Below, piece by piece: positions 5,226-12,367 of a stretch of 46,081 nt of DNA. Source of the stretch: a virus. The translations under genes were made by a program, and so were the position numbers. The notes beneath the pieces are model-generated. The model was not told the DNA's origin, searched no databases, and worked only from the letters and a program-made list of their open reading frames with translations. Location of the stretch: positions 1 through 46,081 of the IMG/VR virus record IMGVR_UViG_3300012009_000018; one strand, written 5' to 3'. Numbering within the stretch: position 1 is the first letter of the stretch; each line of letters begins with the position of its first letter.

Positions 5226-6522
5226 GATGAAGATGGATAACACCCAGCTCTGGAGCGAAGAGTTGGAGAAAACTGCTCTGGGTATCTGTATCCTAGACCC
5301 TAAAGCTGTCCCGATGCTACATCAGGATATGTTCTACAAGGATAAAAATAAAGTTATCTTTGAGGCTATGCAGAATATGCTTAATGAGGAAGGTCATATT
5401 GACCCGGCTGTGCTTACGGACAAGGTTTCTAAACATAGCCACGTTGACGCAGTTTATGTCGCTGAGTTAATGGAAGGCATCCCCAGAGGGCACACAGAAA
5501 AAGCTATAGGACATATAAGCGGGCGCTTGAAGCGCCTTTTTCGATTACGGAAGCTCGATGACTTTTCGTTAAGAGTCCATGAAGCCTTGCGTGATGATGA
5601 CTTAGAGAAAGCGAACGAGCTTATCGAGCGTATGCGGATGACTGGGACAATCGAAGATGATAAAGAAGTAGAGACAGCAAAGGATTTAATTACGGGTTAC
5701 AAGGATTATCAAGGGCAGGGCGGTGGTGTCCGCATTGGCTTACCGTCATTCGACGGGGCCTCGAACGGCATGGCCCCAGGCGAGGTTATGTACCTGCTGG
5801 CTAGAGCGAAGGTTATCAAGTCAGTCTTTACGCAGAATATGTTGTCGTACTTCACTGACAAGTACCCTGACGATGGTGCTGTCTTTTTTAGCTTAGAGAT
5901 GAATGCACCACAGCTGGGAGAGAGACTGCTCATGATAGAGACCGGCAAGAAAGCTTACGATGTCACAGACTCGGAAGTAGCGGCGGTAGAAAAGAAGCAT
6001 AAGAATGTTTTCTACATCACTAAGCCAAACCAAAGCTTGCACGATATATATATGCAAATTGTCAAGCTTAAATCGCAAGTACCTGTGAAGCTGGTAGCTA
6101 TAGACTTCTTAACGCGGATAACCACTACGAATCCTGACGAGTATGGCTTCCTGAGACACGCTACAAAGTACTTAAAGGACATGGCTAAGGAGTTGGGTAT
6201 ATCTCTCGTAGTCTTGGCTCAGGTTGGACGAGAGAGCGGAGGATACGGTGCTACGCCCTTATCGCTAAGAGCAGGACGAGGTAGTGGGACAATAGAAGAA
6301 GATGCTGACTTCATTTTAGGTGCATACCGGCCAGAGCTTAACCCCTATTTAGGGACTACAAAGAAATTAGAGATGGCCAATGTCGTTATCATGCAAATAC
6401 TGGGGGCACGTAGAGTACCGCCCCAAGACGACATCGTCGTGAGGTTTGATAAGCGTAATTTAAGGATACGAGAAGACCCAAACTTTATTGTCCCGGCATG
6501 GGTCAAGAAGAATTCATCATAA
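5203..6522 (+). CDS. DnaB-type replicative helicase with unusual P-loop
   Basis: 439 residues with the DnaB layout: N-terminal helical domain (15-120) and RecA-like domain (from about 175). Visible motifs are LVAIDFLTRI (Walker B), LAQVGRESGGYGATPLSLR and GSGTIEEDADFILG (DnaB H4), and a C-terminal VVRFDKRNLRI arginine-finger strand. The P-loop is odd: residues 200-207 read ARAKVIKS where ARxxxGKS/T is expected. No primase or DNA polymerase was found, so it probably hands DNA to host enzymes. It may also be a DnaB-derived protein with weak ATPase. The start at 5203 is supported by GAAAGGATGGAG; ATG 5233 is an alternative. Confidence 0.85.
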   Translation: MKDNHRFKMKMDNTQLWSEELEKTALGICILDPKAVPMLHQDMFYKDKNKVIFEAMQNMLNEEGHIDPAVLTDKVSKHSHVDAVYVAELMEGIPRGHTEKAIGHISGRLKRLFRLRKLDDFSLRVHEALRDDDLEKANELIERMRMTGTIEDDKEVETAKDLITGYKDYQGQGGGVRIGLPSFDGASNGMAPGEVMYLLARAKVIKSVFTQNMLSYFTDKYPDDGAVFFSLEMNAPQLGERLLMIETGKKAYDVTDSEVAAVEKKHKNVFYITKPNQSLHDIYMQIVKLKSQVPVKLVAIDFLTRITTTNPDEYGFLRHATKYLKDMAKELGISLVVLAQVGRESGGYGATPLSLRAGRGSGTIEEDADFILGAYRPELNPYLGTTKKLEMANVVIMQILGARRVPPQDDIVVRFDKRNLRIREDPNFIVPAWVKKNSS

Positions 6523-6532
6523 GGAGACGAAC

Positions 6533-6703
6533 ATGAAAAGAAAGAATGAAAAGTTTAGCAAGAGAAGTAAGCTTCAGGTTACTCAGTACATATTCCCTTC
6601 TGGGAATAGCTTTATCCTCAAGGATAGACATTGGGAAACCGAAGACGAGAATGCCAACAGGACAGGTAGAATATGTCCGCACTGTCAAAGGAGGATTTCA
6701 TGA
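6533..6703 (+). CDS. Small basic protein with CPHC motif, 56 aa
   Basis: AAGGAG before the ATG at 6533 chooses this start. The first half is very basic (MKRKNEKFSKRSKLQ); the end has one CPHC pair (RICPHCQRRIS), half of a zinc ribbon, so it may dimerise around metal or be a reduced ribbon. It overlaps the next gene by four bases (ATGA). Confidence 0.55.
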   Translation: MKRKNEKFSKRSKLQVTQYIFPSGNSFILKDRHWETEDENANRTGRICPHCQRRIS

Positions 6704-6927
6704 GCAAGAAACAAACTAAAACAGGTGTACCTTCTATAGGGAAAGAGAAGACGCAGAAAGAGCTTACGGATGAGCAGGTTCGGGGTGCCCTTGGGGAGTT
6801 GTACGGTAGTATTAACTCTCTAGGTGCTGAAATACTCAAGCTCAAAGAGACCGAAAAGACTATTAACGTCAAGGTAGCTCTTGATGGCATCCCCGCCATC
6901 ATCAAGGCTGTCCTCAGGAAGAGCTGA
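6700..6927 (+). CDS. Hypothetical protein, 75 aa
   Basis: AAAGGAGG five bases before the ATG at 6700 sets the start; an upstream ATG at 6673 lacks one. Basic N-terminus, helical middle (LTDEQVRGALGELYGSINSLGAEILKLKE), then a strand (INVKVALDG). The last codons overlap the exonuclease start (TGATG), so the two are co-translated. No family recognised. Confidence 0.6.
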   Translation: MSKKQTKTGVPSIGKEKTQKELTDEQVRGALGELYGSINSLGAEILKLKETEKTINVKVALDGIPAIIKAVLRKS

Positions 6928-7610
6928 TGAGAGTCCCAGCGAAGAAGCTACGTAAAAAAGACCTAGTCTGGTTATCAGAGAACAGGTGTAAGCACGGGCA
7001 CACCTACCTCGAACACTACCAATGCTACTTAGACGAAAAGCCCGAGGAGTCCCCTTTCCATGAGCATATCGGATACTTTGACATTGAGGCTACAAACTTA
7101 TCAGCAGACTTCGGATACATGCTGTGCTACTCGATACTCGATGGAGAAAGCGGAGATATTCTACAGAATAGTATTAAGCCGCGAGAGATATTGGAGTACG
7201 TTTTCGATAAACGTCTTATCCAGGACTGCATTAAAGACATGAGAAAGTTTACTAGACTTGTAGTGTATTACGGGCATAATAGACAGTTCGATTTACCCTT
7301 CGTGAGAACACGTGCGTTTATACACCAGATAGAATTCCCGCAGTACCTTGAGATGTACGCTACCGACCTGTACCGTGTGGTTAAGTCAAAGCTGAGGTTC
7401 TCCCGGAACCGGTTAGCTAACGTCTGTGCGGCTGGCGGCATCAGCGCTAAAGGTCATCCCTTAATCCCCGATGTGTGGCAAAGGGCAATGGCTGGAGACC
7501 AAGATTCATTGGACTTCATCCAAGTGCACTGTAATGAAGATGTAGAGTCTCTAAAGAAAGCCGCCGATAGAATCCTGCCGTTCACAAGGTTGAGTAAAGC
7601 GAGCTTGTAA
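6927..7610 (+). CDS. DEDD-family 3'-5' exonuclease (RNase H fold)
   Basis: 227 residues. Exo I is FDIEATNLSADFG (D52, E54), Exo II is YYGHNRQFDLPFVRTRA (D122), Exo III is HCNEDVESL (H201, D205). This matches the YprB/PolB-exonuclease branch of RNase H-like nucleases. The N-terminal 45 residues are Cys/His-rich (CKHGHTYLEHYQCYL) and may bind zinc. With the helicase and RecB-like nuclease it completes a DNA-processing set; lacking its own polymerase, the phage may use it for proofreading-like trimming or host DNA breakdown. Confidence 0.8.
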   Translation: MRVPAKKLRKKDLVWLSENRCKHGHTYLEHYQCYLDEKPEESPFHEHIGYFDIEATNLSADFGYMLCYSILDGESGDILQNSIKPREILEYVFDKRLIQDCIKDMRKFTRLVVYYGHNRQFDLPFVRTRAFIHQIEFPQYLEMYATDLYRVVKSKLRFSRNRLANVCAAGGISAKGHPLIPDVWQRAMAGDQDSLDFIQVHCNEDVESLKKAADRILPFTRLSKASL

Positions 7611-7611
7611 T

Positions 7612-7758
7612 ATGAATGGGAGACCATGCATCATCTGTGGCCGATGGGTCGATATGCACGTGCAGGGGGATGTCATTTGCCCCCTGTGCGTTCAGGCCAT
7701 GTGTGCGAGAGCAAGAGATGATGAAAAGAAAAAGAAGGAGAAAAAAGATGGCGAATAG
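7612..7758 (+). CDS. Tiny zinc-ribbon protein, 48 aa
   Basis: ATG at 7612 lies one base after the upstream stop. CIIC (residues 6-9) and CPLC (23-26) form a canonical short zinc ribbon, followed by a Lys/Glu-rich charged tail. The stop overlaps the next gene by 11 bases. The ribosome site is weak, so it probably relies on coupling to the exonuclease gene. Confidence 0.55.
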   Translation: MNGRPCIICGRWVDMHVQGDVICPLCVQAMCARARDDEKKKKEKKDGE

Positions 7759-7981
7759 AGTTACCCAACGGCACCATATCATCTATGGAAGCCCGGACCA
7801 CAAGACCCAGCCCGATGAAATTGTCACTATATTCAAAGGAGAACACAGCATCACTAATAAGATAAACTGGTACTGCTCTAAAAGCGTATCACGCGGGTTT
7901 ATTAAAGTCTTGAAGGTATTCATCGCCCTTAATGAAGATAGGGCAATAGATTTGGAGGAACAAAATGAAAGCAAACATTAA
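7748..7981 (+). CDS. Hypothetical protein with QRHHIIYG motif, 77 aa
   Basis: The frame is open from 7616, but AAGGAGAAAAA precedes ATG 7748 and the upstream part is the overlapping zinc-ribbon gene. The start MANRVTQRHHIIYG resembles the first strand of an HNH nuclease, but the later N and H are not evident, so activity is doubtful. Middle region is basic and aromatic. It overlaps the next gene by 17 bases. Confidence 0.55.
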   Translation: MANRVTQRHHIIYGSPDHKTQPDEIVTIFKGEHSITNKINWYCSKSVSRGFIKVLKVFIALNEDRAIDLEEQNESKH

Positions 7982-8216
7982 ACATCTAAACGATGCTCAA
8001 ATGAAACAAGCTCATAAGCTTGATATGATTATCGAGGATGGAATAGAAGGACTCGCACGGCTTGGACAGCAGTCGAGGTACTTACTAGGCCTGGAGTTTG
8101 CCCGAGAGCTCGGAGTAAATCTTCAGGATGGCAAGTGGGATTTAGATTGGAAGAACCGCATGTTTCTACAGTCAACAAAGGAGAACGATGTTTCAAAAGA
8201 AAAAGACAAAGAATAA
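7965..8216 (+). CDS. Hypothetical helical protein, 83 aa
   Basis: GGAGG precedes the ATG at 7965. Mostly helical (LNDAQMKQAHKLDMIIEDGI), with a Trp-rich segment (GKWDLDWKNRMF) and charged tail. It overlaps genes on both sides. No family recognised. Confidence 0.6.
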   Translation: MKANIKHLNDAQMKQAHKLDMIIEDGIEGLARLGQQSRYLLGLEFARELGVNLQDGKWDLDWKNRMFLQSTKENDVSKEKDKE

Positions 8217-8340
8217 GAAGAAACTACGGCTTGTAAGGTGTGATTCTTGCGGGCACGAATGGAATATGTATGTAATGGGAGCCGGAACAACAATCGCACT
8301 GTGCCCTAAGTGCGAGTCAATCGTAAAGGAGACGAAATGA
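8188..8340 (+). CDS. Tiny zinc-ribbon protein, 50 aa
   Basis: AAAGGAG five bases before the ATG. A very basic start (MFQKKKTKNKKKLRLV) leads into CDSC (residues 18-21), GHEWNMYV, and CPKC (39-42): a compact nucleic-acid-type zinc ribbon. It overlaps the upstream gene by 29 bases and the downstream gene by four (ATGA). Confidence 0.6.
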   Translation: MFQKKKTKNKKKLRLVRCDSCGHEWNMYVMGAGTTIALCPKCESIVKETK

Positions 8341-8522
8341 CTTTAAGTGAAATAAAGAAGTTCACTAAAGAGTGTTGTGTCAATGGAGAGGCCGGGTTCG
8401 ATAGCGACTGGCCTCACCTGATACACGTAAAGGGAACACTGAATATAGAGGCCTTAGCTGAGTACATTATAGTCTCGGAGTTTAAAAATGCCATTGCACG
8501 ATTACGCATGCCCAGCTTGTGA
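8337..8522 (+). CDS. Hypothetical protein, 61 aa
   Basis: AAAGGAG six bases upstream of ATG 8337 decides against the GTG at 8310. The protein has an ITLSEIKKFT-like helix, then HLIHVKGTLNIEALAEYII. No family recognised. Its end overlaps the FmdB-like gene by 35 bases. Confidence 0.5.
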   Translation: MTLSEIKKFTKECCVNGEAGFDSDWPHLIHVKGTLNIEALAEYIIVSEFKNAIARLRMPSL

Positions 8523-8688
8523 TTATCAAGAAATAGACGTGCTAGAGTCCGTCAGCGAATCGCGGCGGACTCGGCATTGTCCTAAGTGTAAGGCGAGGCT
8601 GTATATCCGACCTTCATCCTTTGGGATGAAATTCAAGGGGGAGGGGTTTTATGTGAATGACTATGGCCAAGGTAAAGAAGGAGATTAA
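8488..8688 (+). CDS. FmdB-like zinc-ribbon protein, 66 aa
   Basis: Begins MPLHDYACPACDYQEIDV and continues HCPKCKARL, then PSSFGMKFKGEGFYVNDYG: the FmdB putative-regulator pattern (Y-x-C-x-x-C ... CPxC ... F-KG-GFY-tDy). In phages such proteins often lie beside nucleotide-metabolism genes; here the ribonucleotide reductase follows after two bases. Exact role unknown. Confidence 0.75.
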   Translation: MPLHDYACPACDYQEIDVLESVSESRRTRHCPKCKARLYIRPSSFGMKFKGEGFYVNDYGQGKEGD

Positions 8689-8690
8689 CA

Positions 8691-10355
8691 TTGCCAGTAA
8701 TAAATAATGGAAGCGAAATTGTTGCAGTAAAGCGTTACTATAAAGAGCCGCATGAGGGTTGGAAACGAATGGCCCGCCGTGTAGGGGAAGCCGTAGCTAG
8801 CGTCGAGGAAGATAAGAACCGCTGGACGGAAGCCTTTGCTAACCTTATCTCTGAGAAATGGTTCATACCCGGTGGGAGGATTTTGAGAAATGCGGGGCAG
8901 GCCCGAAGGAACCTTCTAAACTGCTTTGTAATACCCATAGAGGATAGTATCGAGGCTATCGGGAGTTGCATGCGGGATAGTCTTATCACCTGGTCAAGCG
9001 GTGGAGGTGTGGGTGTGAACTTCTCCCCCCTTCGTCCTAAAGGTGCGAAAATCGAAGGTAAAGGAGGACACTCGTCCGGGCTAGTTTCTTTTATGGAAGC
9101 AATGAATGCGTTAGCCTCAACGATAGAAGTGGGCGGGCAGAGACGGTCAGCTACTATCGCTATAGTCGATATATCGCATCCGGAGATTGAGGAGTTTATG
9201 GATTCTAAATTAAAGCATGGGAAACTATCATACTTTAATATCTCCGTAGCTATTAACAACCGATTCCTTGAAGCAGTAGAACAAGATGAGGATTGGGAGC
9301 TAGTGTTTCGTAAGAAGGTGTATAAGACAGTTAAAGCCCGGGCGCTGTGGGGTAAAATCTTAAAGAATATGATTGACTCGGCAGAACCGGGGTTAATCAA
9401 CTTCGATAACTTAACAAAGGATAATAGTTATTTCTTCAATCCAGTTATTGCGACAAATCCCTGCTCGGAGCTTCCACTCGGCGCCTATGGGTCTTGTGAC
9501 TTAGGTTCGTTAGTACTGCCGAAGTTCGTCTCAAATAAACAGACTCAGTGGAAGCGACTGGAAGATGCAATCCGAGTAGCTGTGAGGTTCTTAGATAACG
9601 TGTTAGATATAACAGATTTTCCAGTCCCGGCGATGAAGGCTGTCTCAGAAGAAGGTAGACGCGTTGGGCTTGGTGTAATGGGGCTTGCAGACTATTTGTA
9701 CGAAAAGAATATCAAGTACGGTTCCGAAAAATCCTCATCAGATGTTGAGCAACTCTTTAGGTTCATTAGGAACGTTGCTTATGATGCTTCGGTAGAATTG
9801 GCAAAAGAGAAGACACCCTTCCCTAAGTTCGATGCTCTGAAGTATAGCAAATCCAGCTTTATCAAAAAACTTCCTGCAAAAACTAGAAAGAAGATTAAGA
9901 AGTTCGGAATCCGGAACGTGTCCTTACTGACATGCCCCCCTACAGGGACAACGTCATTAGTAGCGGGGACTACAAGCGGTATAGAACCGCTGTTCTCTAA
10001 AGCTCATAGGCGTGTTGACCAGATATCAGAGCGTACTTATATACACCCTTTGTATCGACAGCTCTTACAAGAGAAAAAGAAAATCCCCGAATGGTTCGTT
10101 GACAGCTTCGACTTAACCCCCGAGGGGCACTTCGAAATGCAGGCTGTCATCCAGAAGTATATTGATGGTGCCATCTCAAAGACAGTGAATTGCCATGCTG
10201 GCACTAAAGTAGAGCAGTTGTCTGATTGGCTATTAGAGTATGCCTATGAATTAAAAGGCATCACTATCTACGTAGATAAATCTAGAGACCAGCAGGTGTT
10301 ATATCCGCTATCAAAAAAAGAAGTAATGGATATATTAAAGAAGAAAGGAGATTAA
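8691..10355 (+). CDS. nrdJ: Adenosylcobalamin-dependent (class II) ribonucleotide reductase
   Basis: 554 residues. Active-site cysteines match class II enzymes: C78 (NLLNCF), the NPCSEL loop with C258 and E260, and C269 (GSCDLGS) eleven residues later, the spacing seen in characterised NrdJ. GGGVGVNFSPLRPKG, PTGTTSLVAGTTSGIEP and YVDKSRDQQ support the barrel. No NrdB, NrdD/G or thioredoxin is nearby, consistent with class II, which needs B12 and no second subunit. The start is TTG at 8691 with AAGGAG eight bases upstream; conserved RYYKEPHEGW near the N-terminus supports it. The usual C-terminal CxxC shuttle is absent, so reduction may rely on host factors. Confidence 0.9.
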   Translation: MPVINNGSEIVAVKRYYKEPHEGWKRMARRVGEAVASVEEDKNRWTEAFANLISEKWFIPGGRILRNAGQARRNLLNCFVIPIEDSIEAIGSCMRDSLITWSSGGGVGVNFSPLRPKGAKIEGKGGHSSGLVSFMEAMNALASTIEVGGQRRSATIAIVDISHPEIEEFMDSKLKHGKLSYFNISVAINNRFLEAVEQDEDWELVFRKKVYKTVKARALWGKILKNMIDSAEPGLINFDNLTKDNSYFFNPVIATNPCSELPLGAYGSCDLGSLVLPKFVSNKQTQWKRLEDAIRVAVRFLDNVLDITDFPVPAMKAVSEEGRRVGLGVMGLADYLYEKNIKYGSEKSSSDVEQLFRFIRNVAYDASVELAKEKTPFPKFDALKYSKSSFIKKLPAKTRKKIKKFGIRNVSLLTCPPTGTTSLVAGTTSGIEPLFSKAHRRVDQISERTYIHPLYRQLLQEKKKIPEWFVDSFDLTPEGHFEMQAVIQKYIDGAISKTVNCHAGTKVEQLSDWLLEYAYELKGITIYVDKSRDQQVLYPLSKKEVMDILKKKGD

Positions 10356-10356
10356 A

Positions 10357-10863
10357 ATGTGGTGGTTTACCGCGGACGAACATTATGGACATGCGAACAT
10401 CCTCAAGTATCAAGCCGCATCGAGACCCTTTAGCCAAGTAGAGGAGATGGACGATGCTATCATAGCCAACCATAACAGTTTGGTACAGCCGGGTGATACG
10501 GTAGTGCATTGCGGTGATTTTTCATTTTACGATGCCGAAAAAACCTATAGGCTCATACGGGCTCTCACGGGAGACCACATATTCGTTAAGGGATGCCATG
10601 ATAGGTGGATGAGGGGAAGGTATAAATGGCTATGGCAGAAGAGACTTGATGATGTGTATGTTGCTTGTAGTCATTACCCGATGCTTTCTTGGCCCCGCCG
10701 GTTCCATGGTTCGTTTCATACCTACGGGCATGTCCATAACCACATGACGCACCCCGACCCTATGGCATGGAATGTGGGGGTGGATGTGAATAATCTAAAG
10801 CCTGTCCCCTTATATAGGATTCAGGAAAAGATTAGGAAGAATCTTCAGAAGGAAGGAGATTAA
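10357..10863 (+). CDS. Calcineurin-like metallophosphoesterase, 168 aa
   Basis: Metal ligands in order: D7-x-H9 (FTADEHYGHANI), D54 (HCGDFSF), H81-D82, H106 (ACSHYP), and H125-x-H127 (TYGHVHNH). The GNHD block reads GCHD, so the usual Asn ligand is Cys80. The short form resembles phage and bacterial YfcE/MPP proteins acting on nucleotides or nucleic-acid ends. It is the last rightward gene; its TAA abuts the stop of the leftward late operon with no gap. Confidence 0.8.
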   Translation: MWWFTADEHYGHANILKYQAASRPFSQVEEMDDAIIANHNSLVQPGDTVVHCGDFSFYDAEKTYRLIRALTGDHIFVKGCHDRWMRGRYKWLWQKRLDDVYVACSHYPMLSWPRRFHGSFHTYGHVHNHMTHPDPMAWNVGVDVNNLKPVPLYRIQEKIRKNLQKEGD

Positions 10864-11133
10864 CTAGATTTTATTCTCTATCCGAGAAAGGCGGTGGTGC
10901 AGGGCATCTACCGTGGCTTGCACCCCCGCTATATCGGCGTTAAGCTCATCTATTTTATCCTCTAACCGTATGATTCTATTAAGGTTATCCATGCATCGCC
11001 CGGGGTTCCCCGGGAGGTTGTATTTTTTAGATAATCGCTTTTCACGCAATTCTTTCCAAGCGGAATAGCTGACGATAATGGCTATAAAAAGAGATTGAAG
11101 AAAGTCTGCTGAGAGTACTTTTTCTAATATCAT
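10864..11133 (-). CDS. Membrane-anchored coiled-coil protein, 89 aa
   Basis: GGAGGAA precedes the ATG. One hydrophobic segment near residues 10-25 (DFLQSLFIAIIVSYSAW) is followed by a long heptad region (LNRIIRLEDKIDELNADIAG) up to the end. It is last in the late operon, in the lysis cluster, so an accessory holin or inner spanin-like role is plausible. No family recognised. Confidence 0.6.
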   Translation of the reverse strand: MILEKVLSADFLQSLFIAIIVSYSAWKELREKRLSKKYNLPGNPGRCMDNLNRIIRLEDKIDELNADIAGVQATVDALHHRLSRIENKI

Positions 11134-11742
11134 TTAAAGGGTTCCTCCAATGGCCAGCACTACTACCGAAGCTGTCAAGACGCCGGACACAACCAGTAAT
11201 ATAGTGTTTTTAGTTTTTAACTTCTTAATATACATACCCTGAGATGTGATAACATCAGCGCTAGCCGCTGTAACCTCTTCTAGTTGAGTAATAGCCAGCT
11301 GGCATTCTTCCATGGCATGCTTTAAGTTTGTATAGTCGTCCCTTAATGAGAACAACTGGATTGTCGTTTCCTCTCTAGCTTCTTGGCAAAGATGGAAACT
11401 AGCTAATAGCTGTTGGTACAACTCGGACTTAACTATCTCAGGCTCTTCCTTCTCAAGCTCTTTTCGCTTACTCTCCGACTCTTTTAGTTCCTGAGTGGCA
11501 ATAGCCTCTCTCTCTTCAGCATTTCTACGGATACGCTCATTACGCAGGGCTCGTGTCTGCCATTCCTCCATAGCCTCTCGCAAGGCGTCCTTCTGATTCC
11601 TAGCATCGGCTAGTTTAGACTCGTACTTTTGTGTAGTGTACTCCACGGCGGTACCCAACTGACGTCCATGCCAATCGTATACAAAGAAGATTAATCCTCC
11701 GATAATCGCTATAGAGACTAGTACTCTGAGTATGTTAGTCAT
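11134..11742 (-). CDS. Membrane coiled-coil protein of lysis cluster, 202 aa (possible spanin-like)
   Basis: N-terminal transmembrane helix (about 4-22, ILRVLVSIAIIGGLIFFVYDW), then about 140 residues of heptad-rich coiled coil, and a second hydrophobic helix near the C-terminus (ILLVVSGVLTASVVVLAIG). The N-terminal part is like an Rz-type inner spanin, but a C-terminal helix and the length are unusual. It directly precedes the 89-residue membrane protein and overlaps the holin-like gene by 8 bases. Confidence 0.6.
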   Translation of the reverse strand: MTNILRVLVSIAIIGGLIFFVYDWHGRQLGTAVEYTTQKYESKLADARNQKDALREAMEEWQTRALRNERIRRNAEEREAIATQELKESESKRKELEKEEPEIVKSELYQQLLASFHLCQEAREETTIQLFSLRDDYTNLKHAMEECQLAITQLEEVTAASADVITSQGMYIKKLKTKNTILLVVSGVLTASVVVLAIGGTL

Positions 11743-11974
11743 TTCTCTTTTTTCCTTTCAGTTCAGTAAGTTTCCTTACTATTGGTTCGAGTATGCGAGC
11801 ACCCATGTATGCTACACCCAGCGTTGCTATATCTCCAGAGGCTTCCTCCGGGGGTAGCTCGAAAATCTCTTGTGAAATAAATATCAGCGTTGATGCAATT
11901 ATAAATACTTGGAATTTAGTCGACGCTAACCATTTTGCGTAGCCGGTCTTAGCCGCTCCACGTAGTTCCTTCAA
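11735..11974 (-). CDS. Holin-like small membrane protein, 79 aa
   Basis: Residues 18-36 (STKFQVFIIASTLIFISQEI) form a clear membrane helix and 46-62 (GDIATLGVAYMGARIL) a weaker one, with a charged C-terminal tail (LKGKKRND), the usual small-holin layout. It starts at TTG 11974 with AAGGAG seven bases upstream and overlaps the endolysin gene by 26 bases. Immediate proximity to an M15 endolysin supports holin function. Confidence 0.65.
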   Translation of the reverse strand: MKELRGAAKTGYAKWLASTKFQVFIIASTLIFISQEIFELPPEEASGDIATLGVAYMGARILEPIVRKLTELKGKKRND

Positions 11975-12356
11975 TCCATTCTCCTTCTAATCTTGGGTTA
12001 ATTGTATACCCCACATCAATATGTACGAAAGACTTCCCGTCAGCATATACCCCGATACGCAAGAACGGAAAATTATACTTAATTAAATCGCTCATACTGT
12101 GAATCTCTTTCGGGTCAAAGTCAAGGTCTAAAGCCAAGCCAAAGATATGAACGCTATAAGGGACGCCCCCGACTTCCCTATTGTACCGGGGGCATCTATA
12201 GCCGGATGAGATAAGGATAGGCTTGCCTACTAATTCCCGTATCCTCTCAAACGTTCCAAACAATAACTCGTACCGTGAATCCGAATGTACCGAATCGGGC
12301 ATCCTTCCACAGCACGGACATTTATACTCATCGATTGACAGGTGTTTAGATAACAT
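11949..12356 (-). CDS. Endolysin, M15-type zinc peptidase, 135 aa
   Basis: Zinc residues H70 and D77 lie in SVHIFGLALD, and H112 in FVHIDVG (D114 following): the M15 / VanY-like D-Ala-D-Ala carboxypeptidase or L-Ala-D-Glu endopeptidase pattern. SSGYRCPRYNREVGG and an N-terminal CPCCG also match short phage members. It would cut cell-wall peptide stems. Start chosen at 12356 because GGAGG lies five bases upstream; the ATG at 12368 lies within that site. Confidence 0.85.
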   Translation of the reverse strand: MLSKHLSIDEYKCPCCGRMPDSVHSDSRYELLFGTFERIRELVGKPILISSGYRCPRYNREVGGVPYSVHIFGLALDLDFDPKEIHSMSDLIKYNFPFLRIGVYADGKSFVHIDVGYTINPRLEGEWIEGTTWSG

Positions 12357-12367
12357 TAATTCCTCCA

